NCBI RefSeq assembly: GCF_010994275.1
Contig: NZ_WMCD01000003.1
Coordinates: 248,001 to 312,000 of the forward strand
DNA: 64,000 bases
Direction: 5' to 3'
From: Cyclobacterium jeungdonense
GTDB lineage: Bacteria; Bacteroidota; Bacteroidia; Cytophagales; Cyclobacteriaceae
Shown: piece after piece, positions 1 to 8,280 of the stretch
Layout of the letters: every line of letters starts with the position of its first letter
Position numbering within the stretch: the stretch's first letter is position 1
The notes under the pieces: model-generated
What the model saw: the letters and a program-made list of their open reading frames with translations, nothing else
What the model was told of the DNA's origin: nothing
Databases searched by the model: none
Position numbers and translations under genes: made by a program

Positions 1-406
1 TTATGCTTTATGGAATCGATTGCACTCACAAGGTAAATGCTAACGGAATCAACCGTTTAAATCGTAATTTTTCCTTTATTCATTTTCTTTGAGATCTAAT
101 TATAGAGAAAAAAGATTGGGCAAGAAAATTATTTCGTTTTTTTTTAAAAAATCAATAGTCTAATTTTAAAAATAAGAATTTTAACAAGTAAAATCCATTT
201 CGGTAAAAGATTATTTCGCAAAAATAATTTTAAATAAATTAAAAAGATAGGTCATAAAAACATGAGACCAAATTTTTGTCTTTTGATTTTCATGCGGAGA
301 GTTTTCCATTTCAAATATTGAAAAGGCTTTCGTTAAGACGCTGCTTGCCTGTTTAGGCAAAACAACAAGATTGGTGTATTCTGAATGGAAGTTGGCGTTG
401 GTTGCT
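1..406. other. AT-rich intergenic stretch, no gene seen
   Basis: I find no convincing coding sequence here. The stretch is very AT-rich with several A and T runs. A short hairpin (TTGCCT at 345-350, AGGCAA at 355-360) lies just past the stop of the minus-strand acetyltransferase gene. It lacks a good T-run, so I do not call it a terminator. Confidence 0.6.
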
Positions 407-925
407 TCATCGTCTGAGATCTTTCCAACTGTATTTTTGTTCTAACAGAGGTATACCAAAGGTTTCGGATTGCCTTTCCTCAGTAATGTAAAATCCTTCC
501 TGTAGGTAAAGATGTGCTGCCGCTTTTAGATTAGAAGTAGTCCACAGATAGATTTGAGAATAGCCACTAGCCCGGACATGGTTCATAAACAGGCCGAAAA
601 GAAATCTTCCCAATCCTTTTTTTCGGTAATCTATGCTGGTAATAAAGTACCTTAGCTGTCCTTCCCGGGCTCCTCGATGAACCAGCGCGATACACCCTTT
701 TACTTGTTGGTTTTCTTTTGCGAGCCAGATCTCATCTTTGCCTTTCTGAAACTGGCAGACAAAATCGGCAAAGGTCCTGGCGACGTATTTTTCGAATCCC
801 AGACCAAACCCATATTCTTCGAAATAGAGTTTACCGTGTAAAGCGATAATACTACCGATATCGCCGGCTTCAAGATGGTTTGAAAAGCGAACGCCTTCAA
901 AATCGGAAGGAGCAGGAAAATTCAT
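407..925 (-). CDS. GNAT family N-acetyltransferase
   Basis: A single-domain GNAT acetyltransferase of 172 residues, the usual length. Members move the acetyl group of acetyl-CoA onto an amine. The acetyl-CoA pyrophosphate loop is visible as RKKGLGRF (residues 101-108), matching the family pattern R/Q-x-x-G-x-G/A, and is followed by the late strand-helix element LWTT (127-130) and AHLYLQEGF (137-145) that ends most GNAT folds. The substrate cannot be read from sequence. The gene stands alone and is transcribed away from the aldehyde dehydrogenase gene. The ATG at 925 is the only good start. Some relatives carry an N-terminal MarR regulator domain; this one does not. Confidence 0.85.
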   Translation of the reverse strand: MNFPAPSDFEGVRFSNHLEAGDIGSIIALHGKLYFEEYGFGLGFEKYVARTFADFVCQFQKGKDEIWLAKENQQVKGCIALVHRGAREGQLRYFITSIDYRKKGLGRFLFGLFMNHVRASGYSQIYLWTTSNLKAAAHLYLQEGFYITEERQSETFGIPLLEQKYSWKDLRR

Positions 926-1193
926 AGCAGCAAGAGTGTTAGTGGTTTATTAAAATAGGTTTGCATTACCTAAACCGGTCTAAATTTACCATAGGAAGCG
1001 TAGAAAATCAAAAGTTAATAGGCTGAAAGGAATAATGTACAATAGGCATGAGTGGAAATGCAAAGTGCATTCTATACGATTTTGTTGCTTCTGCCATGAA
1101 TAACCTGTAACTTGAGCTATTCATACAGAGTGGTTTTTTGCTGTGCGACAGCACCTTTTTAAATGAATCAACCAATTAAACCCATAAAATAAG

Positions 1194-2642
1194 ATGAGTC
1201 AGATTGATGTCAATTTTCAGGATGCCCAGCAGGCATTTTTGATTTTAAAATCCATTAAGAAAAATAAAATGGCCGATTTCCTGGAGGAAATGGCCAAACA
1301 GATAGATGGAATTCGTGATGATTTGATTCCTACTGCTGCCAGGGAGTCCCACTTACCGGAAGGCCGGATTACCGGAGAGCTGGGCAGAACCTTGGGTCAG
1401 ATCAGGCTATTCTCACAGCTGGTAGCGGAAGGAAGTTGGGTAGAGGCCACCATCGATCGGGCAGATCCGGAGAGAAAACCGGCGCCCAAGCCAGATATAC
1501 GCCGGATGTTGAAGCCGTTAGGTCCGGTGGTGGTATTTGGAGCGAGCAATTTCCCTTTGGCGTTTTCTACGGCCGGCGGGGATACCGTATCTGCATTGGC
1601 TGCAGGCTGTCCGGTTATTTACAAAGCACACCCAGCCCATCCGGAAACTTCCCGTATGGTGACTGAGGCCATAAAAAATGCCGTAAGAATCAGCGGATTA
1701 CCTAAAGGAACGTTTCAACAGGTAGAAGGGGGAATAGACACAGGCCAGCAACTGGCAGTCCATCCCCTGGCAAAAGCCGTTGCCTTTACCGGATCCTTTC
1801 GGGGAGGCAAAGCCCTTTTTGACGCCTGCAATGCCAGAGAGAATCCCATTCCCGTTTTTGCAGAAATGGGTAGTGTGAATCCAATCGTTGCCTTTGAAGG
1901 TTACCTTTCTAACGAACTGGAGTCCGCTGCCTCAGCCTTCTCAGGGTCATTAACTTTAGGCGTAGGTCAGTTTTGTACGAATCCGGGCCTCATTTTTATT
2001 CCTAAATCAAAAGAGGAAGCCTTTTCCGAAGCAGTTTTAAGCCACTTGAAGGAAGTGAGTGGTGCTGCCATGCTGCATGAAGGGATATGCCATAGCTATT
2101 ATCAGGCACTGGAAACGCTATCTCAATCCAAAGAACTGACCTGGTTACTCTCTTCAAAGCCATCCGAATTGCTGACCGGAAATGCTGCCCTTGCGAAGGT
2201 GAAAGCAAAGGACTGGCTCGAAAATGAAGCCTTTCAGGACGAAGTTTTTGGACCTTTTGGGATCATGGTGATCTATGAGGATGAAGCCCAGTTAAAGGAG
2301 TTAGCTGAGAAGCTGAAAGGCCAGCTAACCTGTACGGTTTGGGCTGAAGTGGACGAACTTGAAAATAATCGTCCTTTTCTCAGCCTGTTGGAAGAAAAGT
2401 GTGGCAGGGTATTATTTAAGGGAGTTCCAACCGGAGTAGAAGTGGGACACGCCATGCAGCATGGAGGCCCCTATCCCTCTACCACCGACAGCAGGAGTAC
2501 TTCGGTAGGTACCCACGCCATCAATCGATTTGCCAGGCCGGTGGCCTATCAGGACATGCCCGAACAGCTGTTGCCAGAAGCCTTGAAGGACGAAAATCCC
2601 CTTGGGATCCTGAGAAAGGTGGATGAGAAATGGGAAGCGTAA
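1194..2642 (+). CDS. aldehyde dehydrogenase, 2-ketoglutarate semialdehyde (2,5-dioxovalerate) dehydrogenase type
   Basis: NAD(P)+-dependent aldehyde dehydrogenase of 482 residues, closest in motifs to the ketoglutarate-semialdehyde group that ends non-phosphorylative pentose, hexarate and hydroxyproline breakdown by making 2-oxoglutarate. The catalytic cysteine lies in GQFCTNPG (Cys261) and the general base in FAEMGSVNP (Glu224); the cofactor loop is FTGSFRGGKAL near residues 198-208. GASNFPLAFSTAGGDT is typical of the group. Members are often somewhat longer, about 510-530 residues; the usual first strands before the RAxFL-like helix seem absent, yet no in-frame upstream ATG is visible. The physiological aldehyde is an inference because no sugar-acid genes flank it. 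Confidence 0.86.
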   Translation: MSQIDVNFQDAQQAFLILKSIKKNKMADFLEEMAKQIDGIRDDLIPTAARESHLPEGRITGELGRTLGQIRLFSQLVAEGSWVEATIDRADPERKPAPKPDIRRMLKPLGPVVVFGASNFPLAFSTAGGDTVSALAAGCPVIYKAHPAHPETSRMVTEAIKNAVRISGLPKGTFQQVEGGIDTGQQLAVHPLAKAVAFTGSFRGGKALFDACNARENPIPVFAEMGSVNPIVAFEGYLSNELESAASAFSGSLTLGVGQFCTNPGLIFIPKSKEEAFSEAVLSHLKEVSGAAMLHEGICHSYYQALETLSQSKELTWLLSSKPSELLTGNAALAKVKAKDWLENEAFQDEVFGPFGIMVIYEDEAQLKELAEKLKGQLTCTVWAEVDELENNRPFLSLLEEKCGRVLFKGVPTGVEVGHAMQHGGPYPSTTDSRSTSVGTHAINRFARPVAYQDMPEQLLPEALKDENPLGILRKVDEKWEA

Positions 2643-2670
2643 GACCAGAGGAGCTGTTATAAATTACAAC

Positions 2671-2699
2671 TATCCGGTTCACGAAAGGAGCCGGATAGG
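2671..2699 (+). terminator. stem-loop after the aldehyde dehydrogenase gene
   Basis: An 11-bp inverted repeat (2671-2681 with 2689-2699, one G-T pair) encloses a 7-base loop 28 bases past the aldehyde dehydrogenase stop. A T-rich run follows about ten bases later (2709-2720). This fits an intrinsic terminator, though the T-run is not directly attached. Confidence 0.55.
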
Positions 2700-2853
2700 C
2701 TTACCGATTTTTAATTTTCCCTAGTCGAACGCAAGATTACAGAATTGGATGGGATTCGCGCGACGTGCGCAACGAGATGCGAGGTCGGGGCAATGCGATT
2801 TAGAATTATCATACGTAAAGGAAAGTGGATTTCCATCCAGGCTGGATTAGGCT

Positions 2854-3168
2854 TTACAGAAATACTACGTCCTTTACCACCCCTTTTCCATATTTATCTT
2901 CTATCAGAAGGAGGATTTTTGATTTGTTCATCATCATCTCTTTTTTCAGCGGTCCGGAACTGATTTTGGCATACAGTACTTTTTGCCTGATCGAAAGGTT
3001 TTGTGTTCGAGAGGCCACCGTTTTGCCCATTAGCTGTTCCCATTCCTGAATCACCGTTTTCTCTGAGAAGGTATCCTTAAGGCGATAGGCCTCCAGGAGC
3101 TCCTCGAACACTTCTTTCAGTGGAGCGGTAGTATTGGTTCGCTGGCTTCCTGTCGGATATTTCTTCAT
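2854..3168 (-). CDS. DUF721 (DciA-like) family protein
   Basis: A 104-residue protein of the DUF721 family, to which the replicative-helicase loader DciA belongs. Visible family features are an N-terminal basic tail, the helix with EVFEELLEAYRLKD, then VIQEWEQLMGKTVASRT and a C-terminal strand-helix with LYAKISSGPLKKEM. Family knowledge suggests nucleic-acid binding and a role in DnaB loading in bacteria without DnaC; that it does so here is inference. It lies 23 bases downstream of hemW on the same strand and probably shares its transcript. The start is the ATG at 3168. Confidence 0.8.
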   Translation of the reverse strand: MKKYPTGSQRTNTTAPLKEVFEELLEAYRLKDTFSEKTVIQEWEQLMGKTVASRTQNLSIRQKVLYAKISSGPLKKEMMMNKSKILLLIEDKYGKGVVKDVVFL

Positions 3169-3191
3169 GGGATAAAGGTAAGGGGAAACCT

Positions 3192-4316
3192 TCAGATAAA
3201 TAACTTTGAAGCCAGGTAATCAGCCAGTAATTTTCCCCGGTCGCTCAGGGCAATGGTATCCTTATCCAAAAGGATCAATCCCTGCGATTGGAAATTTTTC
3301 AACTCCGTTTTCCTTTCGGAAAGGATATCCCAATCGTACTTGTCCATCAGGTAAGCGGTCTTTGCACCCCAAATGGTTCTAAGGGAGGTAAGCAGGTATT
3401 CGTTGATGCGGTCTTCTTTTGATAATTTGGTCTCCTGAAAAGGGAGCTGTTTGTTTTGCAGTAGCTTGATGTACCGGGCGTTATTGGCTACATTATATCC
3501 CCGGTCCAGCCCGTCGAAGGAGTGGGCGGCTGGGCCTATGCCTAGGTAAGGTACGCCCTTCCAATAGTTGCTGTTGTGGAGGGAAAAGGCATTGTCTTTG
3601 GCAAAATTGGAAATTTCATATTGAACATACCCTGCCGGAGTCAGGGTTTGCTGTAGGGTTTCAAATTGCTCGGCCTGGAAATCTTCAGAAGCAGCATCAA
3701 ATTCCCCCCTTTTTTCCCAGACACCCAGGGCTGTATTTGGTTCTATGGTCAAGCAATAGGCGCTGATGTGGTCCGGGTTTAGCTTCAGGGTCTGTGCCAG
3801 GTCCTGCTGCCAAATGGAATGATCAGGGTGAGGGTATCCATATATTAAGTCCATGGTTAACGTTTTGAACCCTGCGGATCGGGCTTTTTGAAGGGCGGCA
3901 AGGGATTGAACGGCATTGTGTGAGCGGTTGTAAAAGCGAAGTACTTCATCGTTAAAACTCTGAATACCGATACTAAGTCGGTTTATCCCCAATTTTAAAT
4001 AGGCTTCCAGCTTTTTTTCTTCCAAATCATCGGGATTGGCCTCCAGGGTGACTTCCTGCAGCTGGCAGTCATAATTTTCCTGCACGGTTTGCAAAATCTT
4101 TTGAATCTCTATAGCAGGTAAAATAGAGGGCGTCCCTCCCCCAAAGTAAAGGGAAACAATTGGGCTGTTTTCTGGCAGGTAGGATTTTCTCAGTACCAGC
4201 TCCCGGCAAAGTTCATTTACCAATACGGAGGAACTTGCAAGGTTGGTGCTGAAGTGAAAGTCACAGTAATGACAGGCCTGTAGGCAAAAGGGGATGTGAA
4301 TGTAAATGCCAGCCAT
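3192..4316 (-). CDS. hemW: HemW-like radical SAM protein (coproporphyrinogen III oxidase-like, heme chaperone)
   Basis: Radical S-adenosylmethionine protein of 374 residues in the HemN/HemW family. The [4Fe-4S] cysteines sit at the extreme N-terminus as C-x3-C-x2-C (Cys11, Cys15, Cys18 in IPFCLQACHYCDF), which is the HemW arrangement; true HemN enzymes are about 450 residues with an N-terminal extension. SAM-binding GGGTPS and the LEANPDD strand follow, then LSIGIQSFND. HemW proteins bind and deliver heme rather than oxidise coproporphyrinogen, so annotation as an oxidase should be avoided. It precedes a DUF721 gene in a likely two-gene unit. Confidence 0.88.
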   Translation of the reverse strand: MAGIYIHIPFCLQACHYCDFHFSTNLASSSVLVNELCRELVLRKSYLPENSPIVSLYFGGGTPSILPAIEIQKILQTVQENYDCQLQEVTLEANPDDLEEKKLEAYLKLGINRLSIGIQSFNDEVLRFYNRSHNAVQSLAALQKARSAGFKTLTMDLIYGYPHPDHSIWQQDLAQTLKLNPDHISAYCLTIEPNTALGVWEKRGEFDAASEDFQAEQFETLQQTLTPAGYVQYEISNFAKDNAFSLHNSNYWKGVPYLGIGPAAHSFDGLDRGYNVANNARYIKLLQNKQLPFQETKLSKEDRINEYLLTSLRTIWGAKTAYLMDKYDWDILSERKTELKNFQSQGLILLDKDTIALSDRGKLLADYLASKLFI

Positions 4317-4461
4317 GCGTATTGTGGTATGAATAAAGGTAAAGTTTTGGACCGATACGAATTCAAAGATTTGTGTTACCTTTTTGGCATAATGGATCCA
4401 ATTCCAGGTACAAAGCTAAAGATTCTTCGGACCCGGTTTTAGTTTTTGCAAAGAATTGACT

Positions 4462-4469
4462 TATTTTTG
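4462..4469 (+). promoter_or_regulatory. candidate -7 box (TATTTTTG) for the SMP-30-like gene
   Basis: TATTTTTG at 4462-4469 matches the Bacteroidota -7 consensus TAnnTTTG exactly and lies 23 bases before the ATG at 4493. A T-run at 4437-4440 sits about 21 bases upstream where a -33 element is expected, but it is TTTT rather than TTTG. Confidence 0.5.
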
Positions 4470-4492
4470 ACTCTAATAGAAAAAACAACCCC

Positions 4493-5419
4493 ATGTTGAT
4501 AAAAACGAATTCGTCCAAAATAACCTTTCTGCTTTCATTTATTTTCCTACTGACGGTCCAAATAGCTCTCGCTCAAATGGACATAAAAAAGAGTCTTGTA
4601 TCCAAGGACGCGCAGGTAAAAAAAGTGGGAGAGGGCTACAGTTTTACGGAAGGACCCGCCGTGGATAGGGAAGGGAATGTCTATTTTACGGACCAGCCAA
4701 ACAATAAAATTTACAAGTGGAAATTTTCTACAGGTGAAATATCAGTGTTTTCGGATGAGGCCGGGAGGTCAAACGGATTGTATTTTAACCGTCAGGGAGA
4801 CTTGATAGCCTGTGCTGATAAGGAAAACGAGTTGTGGTCCTTTGATATGGACGGAAATCACGAGGTGCTTCTGGAAAATTTTAAAGGCAATAAATTAAAT
4901 GGTCCCAACGATTTATGGATTCGCCCTCAAGGCGGCATTTACCTGACGGACCCTTTGTATGCCAGGGACTATTGGGATAGAGATCCAGAAATGCAGCAGG
5001 ATGGGCAGCACCTGTACTACCTGAGTGCGGATGGGTTACAGTTTTTCAGGGTGGATGAAAACCTGGTGAAACCCAACGGTTTGGTAGGAACTCCGGATGG
5101 GAAAAAGCTATATGTCGCAGATATTGGTGATGATAAAACCTATGTTTACGATATTGAAGAAGACGGATACCTTACCAACAGACAGTTGTTTGTGGAAATG
5201 GGTTCCGATGGGATGACCATCGATAATAGAGGAAACCTATACCTGACAGGAAAGGGAGTAACTATTTTTAACAGCAAGGGGGATCAAATCGGGCACATTC
5301 CCATAGATGCAAATTGGACGGCAAATGTATGTTTTGGTGCAGGAGACAGAAAAACCTTGTTTATCACAGCAATGGATGCGGTTTACACCTTTCCCATGAA
5401 GGTAAGAGGCGTTTGGTAA
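4493..5419 (+). CDS. secreted SMP-30/gluconolactonase-like beta-propeller protein
   Basis: A 308-residue exported protein of the SMP-30/gluconolactonase/LRE-like family, six-bladed propellers that hydrolyse sugar lactones with a divalent metal. A clear signal peptide (hydrophobic FLLSFIFLLTVQIALAQ, cleavage near residue 28) precedes the family opener YSFTEGPAVD, whose Glu is the expected metal ligand. LNGPNDLW and VADIGDDKTYVYD supply the other canonical Asn and Asp positions. Export means it would act in the periplasm or outside the cell; the lactone substrate is unknown. Its stop overlaps the proposed TTG start of the following barrel gene, which suggests coupled translation. Confidence 0.85.
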   Translation: MLIKTNSSKITFLLSFIFLLTVQIALAQMDIKKSLVSKDAQVKKVGEGYSFTEGPAVDREGNVYFTDQPNNKIYKWKFSTGEISVFSDEAGRSNGLYFNRQGDLIACADKENELWSFDMDGNHEVLLENFKGNKLNGPNDLWIRPQGGIYLTDPLYARDYWDRDPEMQQDGQHLYYLSADGLQFFRVDENLVKPNGLVGTPDGKKLYVADIGDDKTYVYDIEEDGYLTNRQLFVEMGSDGMTIDNRGNLYLTGKGVTIFNSKGDQIGHIPIDANWTANVCFGAGDRKTLFITAMDAVYTFPMKVRGVW

Positions 5420-7152
5420 AACGCTTTAATGCGCTGTTTTTTTATTATTTGCTAACGGGACTTGTTCTTTCGGTGCAGGCTCAGCATACAAACTATAAGC
5501 TGACACTGGAAATTTCGGATAATGGGCGGTCGTTACAAAATTCGGAATTCGAATTGCCTGATAGTTTGGCCATTTACCAACTTACAAACAGGCTGACCGA
5601 TTCCCTGCAATGGCAAGGATACCTGAATGTGGAAGACAGCCTGGTTTTTTTAAATGAAAGAAACGTTCGCCTTCTGGTAGAGACCGGCCCGCAATTTGAT
5701 TGGCTGTATCTGGAAGAAGGGAATCTGGAACCCTGGATGCTGGGTAAATCTGGTTTTGGCCGGATTCGTTTTCAGGAGCAGCCTTTCAGGTTTGGAGACG
5801 TAAGTCAGCTCATTGGGCAAGTTTTGGAGGCAGGGCAAAATCAGGGCTATCCTTTTATTGCTGTAAATCTGGACAGCCTGACGGTAAGTGAAAACCAGGT
5901 GGGGGCGCGTATTAAAGTAAAAAAGGGACCCTGGATTGCATTTGACACCCTCCAGATTACGGGGGATTCCAGAACCCAGTCGATTTACCTGGCCAGAAAA
6001 TTAAAACTGCTACCTGGAGAACCTTTTTCGCAAAAAAAGCTGGACCAGGCCTTGGTCGTGCTTGGGAATATCCCTTATATCCGATTAGATGGCAGTCCCG
6101 AACTCTCCTTTCAAAACGAAGAGGCGACCGTTTACTTACCCGTAAACGACCGAAAAATTAACACACTGGATGGAATTATAGGCCTGCTTCCAAACGAGGT
6201 AGAGGCGAATAAATGGTTGGTAACCGGCCAATTTGATGTGCAGTTGTACAATGTTTCCGGTAAAGGAAGGGACTATTTGCTAAACTGGCAGCGACTCAGC
6301 CAGTATTCGCAAAACCTGAGAGTCGAGGCCAAAGAGCCTTTTGTTCTTGGTTCTCAATTGGACCTGGGCCTGGCTTTTTCCTTCTTGAAAGAAGACACGA
6401 CCTTTTTAAATCGGGAATTTAACGTAAAAATCGGCTTACAACTAGCTCCAAAAACCTACCTGAGTTTTTTCGGCAAAAGGGAGGCCGGGGATTTATTGGA
6501 TGTAAGCAGGTATGAAGCAGCGAGTGAACTACCCGATATTGCCGATTTCCGATTTAATAATTACGGTGCTACCATTGATTTCAATGATGTAGACGATATT
6601 TTGATGCCAAAAAGTGGATGGAGGGGTTCGTTTATGGCTGGGATAGGAAATAAAAGACTGGTAGAAAACACCGCATTACCGCAGGCCCTGTACGAAGATG
6701 CGAAAAAAAATACCATCCAGTATTACCTTCAGGGAAATGTGGAAAGGTATATACAGTGGCAGCGGAAATTAAGCACCAAATTGGCGGCGAATGGTGGGGA
6801 AATGTACAATTCCAACTTATTTTTGAATGATTTATTCCGTTTAGGAGGCTTGCAAAGCATTCGGGGGTTTAACGAAAACTATTTCTTTGCCAGCCGCTAT
6901 CTTTATTTCACGATAGAGCCCCGGTATTATATCAGCGATGAATCTTATTTTTTATTGTTTTCGGACCTGGGGATGTTGGAAAACAGGGTCACAAAGCGAC
7001 CGACGGAATGGCCAGTAGCCTTTGGCGGAGGATTAAGTTTGGAAACCAACGGGGGTATCTTTACTTTCGTTTACGCTTTGGGCGAGGCCTCCAATCAACC
7101 TATAGGTTTTTCGTACTCAAGGATCCATTTTGGTTTTACCGGTCGTTTTTAA
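5413..7152 (+). CDS. Omp85/TamA-like outer-membrane protein with POTRA region
   Basis: A 579-residue outer-membrane barrel of the Omp85 superfamily, which insert or assemble proteins in the outer membrane. About 230 residues of POTRA-like sequence (for example VKKGPWIAFDTLQITGD) precede a C-terminal barrel with the lid-loop motif SIRGFNENYF and a final aromatic residue. I prefer the TTG at 5413: it gives a compact signal peptide ending LVLSVQAQ and overlaps the SMP-30 stop, whereas the longer frame from the ATG at 5314 adds a non-signal-like, cysteine-rich leader. It is shorter than BamA and lacks BamA's five POTRA domains, so a TamA-like or phylum-specific role is more likely. The gene ends in TAATG, overlapping the next start. 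Confidence 0.82.
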   Translation: MVKRFNALFFYYLLTGLVLSVQAQHTNYKLTLEISDNGRSLQNSEFELPDSLAIYQLTNRLTDSLQWQGYLNVEDSLVFLNERNVRLLVETGPQFDWLYLEEGNLEPWMLGKSGFGRIRFQEQPFRFGDVSQLIGQVLEAGQNQGYPFIAVNLDSLTVSENQVGARIKVKKGPWIAFDTLQITGDSRTQSIYLARKLKLLPGEPFSQKKLDQALVVLGNIPYIRLDGSPELSFQNEEATVYLPVNDRKINTLDGIIGLLPNEVEANKWLVTGQFDVQLYNVSGKGRDYLLNWQRLSQYSQNLRVEAKEPFVLGSQLDLGLAFSFLKEDTTFLNREFNVKIGLQLAPKTYLSFFGKREAGDLLDVSRYEAASELPDIADFRFNNYGATIDFNDVDDILMPKSGWRGSFMAGIGNKRLVENTALPQALYEDAKKNTIQYYLQGNVERYIQWQRKLSTKLAANGGEMYNSNLFLNDLFRLGGLQSIRGFNENYFFASRYLYFTIEPRYYISDESYFLLFSDLGMLENRVTKRPTEWPVAFGGGLSLETNGGIFTFVYALGEASNQPIGFSYSRIHFGFTGRF

Positions 7153-8264
7153 TGAAAAGAAGCTTTCAGTTATTTTTAGTGTTGGTTTTTCTCTGCATTT
7201 TTCAGGGAAGGGCGACCCTTGGGACCGCCCAGGTATTACTCAACTATGATCCGGATATCCAGCTTCAAAAACAGGGATTTAGTCTGGCCCCAAACGAAGC
7301 AGCTTTTGTATGGGTAGAACCGAGTTCCTTTCCGGCAGCTACATGGAGAATTGCTGTTCCAAGTGAAGCCGGATTATTCATTGGAGAAGAATTATGGATG
7401 ATAGCCGATAGGGATACGCTGCTATTTTTTGAGAGCAATGTGTTGGAATCAAGCTCTGACTCCAATGGAAAGGTGAAAATTACTGCCCGAAAGCAGGGAA
7501 TTGACCTTGGTGAATTTTCCGTCAAAAAAGGGTTTTTTGGTTCCCCAGCGGAAATACCCAGGACCTCAGACAGGCAGCTAAGTAAAAGAGAGAAAGATGA
7601 AGTGAGGGAGTTTTTTTTTATTGCCATAGTGGTATTGTTGTTTTTTATAGCACTTTTCAGGCTGTTATTTCCTTCCATTTTCGGCATTTTCTGGAACCCT
7701 GCTGGAATTTTTGCTTTTGATGACCTTTGGGAATCGGTAAGTTTTTCAAAAATCTACTCTGCTGAATTGCTTTTCTATTTGATTGTTATAAATCTTGGAG
7801 TTGGGCTGATGACGCTACTGGGTATTCATTTATTTGAAATAGAGTTGTTTGGGCTTCTTTTCGAAAAGGACATAAGGACGATGATTTATCTATGGCTGGT
7901 GATAAGCCTGGTGTTGACCCTGCTTACTTTTTTTAAGTTTCTGTGGTTGGGAATGCATACGTTTATTTTTGATTTACACAAGGTGGCACTTCCTCATTTT
8001 TTCTATTTGCTGAAAGTTAGCGGATTTGGTTTGTTGATGGTTCTGGGGCTGACGGTTGTATTCTATGCCAACCATTTGATACCTGGAGCGATAGACCTCG
8101 AAATCCTTTATTATTCTTTTCTAGGAGTGTATACCCTGGGAATTATGGGGTTATCCATCTGGATGTACAAAAAAAATGGTTTTAATAATTATCATTTATT
8201 TTCTTACCTTTGCACCTCTGAATTAATCCCCTTTTTGGTGATTTGTAAATTGCTCCTAGGGTAA
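7152..8264 (+). CDS. DUF4271 family membrane protein
   Basis: A 370-residue membrane protein of the Bacteroidota-restricted DUF4271 family. The ATG at 7152 overlaps the stop of the barrel gene (TAATG) and opens a signal peptide (LFLVLVFLCIFQ), so the longer frame from 7008 is not real. An exported domain of about 130 residues follows, then at least six hydrophobic segments from about residue 155 to the end, with conserved-looking FLWLGMHTFIFDLHKVALP and ANHLIPG. Function is unknown. Lying directly before hemD is a usual arrangement for the family, but a role in tetrapyrrole synthesis is only guilt by association. Confidence 0.82.
   Translation: MKRSFQLFLVLVFLCIFQGRATLGTAQVLLNYDPDIQLQKQGFSLAPNEAAFVWVEPSSFPAATWRIAVPSEAGLFIGEELWMIADRDTLLFFESNVLESSSDSNGKVKITARKQGIDLGEFSVKKGFFGSPAEIPRTSDRQLSKREKDEVREFFFIAIVVLLFFIALFRLLFPSIFGIFWNPAGIFAFDDLWESVSFSKIYSAELLFYLIVINLGVGLMTLLGIHLFEIELFGLLFEKDIRTMIYLWLVISLVLTLLTFFKFLWLGMHTFIFDLHKVALPHFFYLLKVSGFGLLMVLGLTVVFYANHLIPGAIDLEILYYSFLGVYTLGIMGLSIWMYKKNGFNNYHLFSYLCTSELIPFLVICKLLLG
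8182..8212 (+). promoter_or_regulatory. candidate promoter for hemD inside the DUF4271 gene
   Basis: TACCTTTG followed by CA at 8205-8212 is a perfect TAnnTTTG -7 box in the very common Bacteroidota form TAcCTTTGCA. A TTTA sits 20 bases upstream (8181-8184) in the -33 place. Transcription would begin near 8219, inside the end of the DUF4271 gene and about 60 bases before hemD, so hemD may be expressed separately. Confidence 0.6.
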
Positions 8265-8280
8265 AGGAAATAAATGTAAA

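Noticed and set aside
345..360. TTGCCT/AGGCAA hairpin as terminator of the acetyltransferase gene
   Set aside because: A 6-bp stem with no T-run on the minus strand is too weak.
956..963. TAGGTTTG as promoter for the aldehyde dehydrogenase gene
   Set aside because: It matches the -7 consensus but has no -33 element and would make a leader of over 200 bases, so I do not list it as a feature.
1140..1152. GCTGT/ACAGC hairpin before the aldehyde dehydrogenase gene as an attenuator
   Set aside because: The stem is only 5 bp and the T-run is separated from it; it could arise by chance.
2745..3049. Plus-strand frames of 72 and 74 codons at the end of the DUF721 gene
   Set aside because: They overlap a recognisable DUF721 gene in antisense and have no supporting motif.
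5314..5412. Longer N-terminus of the Omp85-like gene from the ATG at 5314
   Set aside because: It lies wholly inside the SMP-30 gene, adds a cysteine- and histidine-rich leader and hides the signal peptide that a TTG start at 5413 exposes.
7265..7687. A 140-codon minus-strand frame inside the DUF4271 gene
   Set aside because: It is antisense to a gene with signal peptide, membrane helices and start-stop overlaps; no motif supports it.
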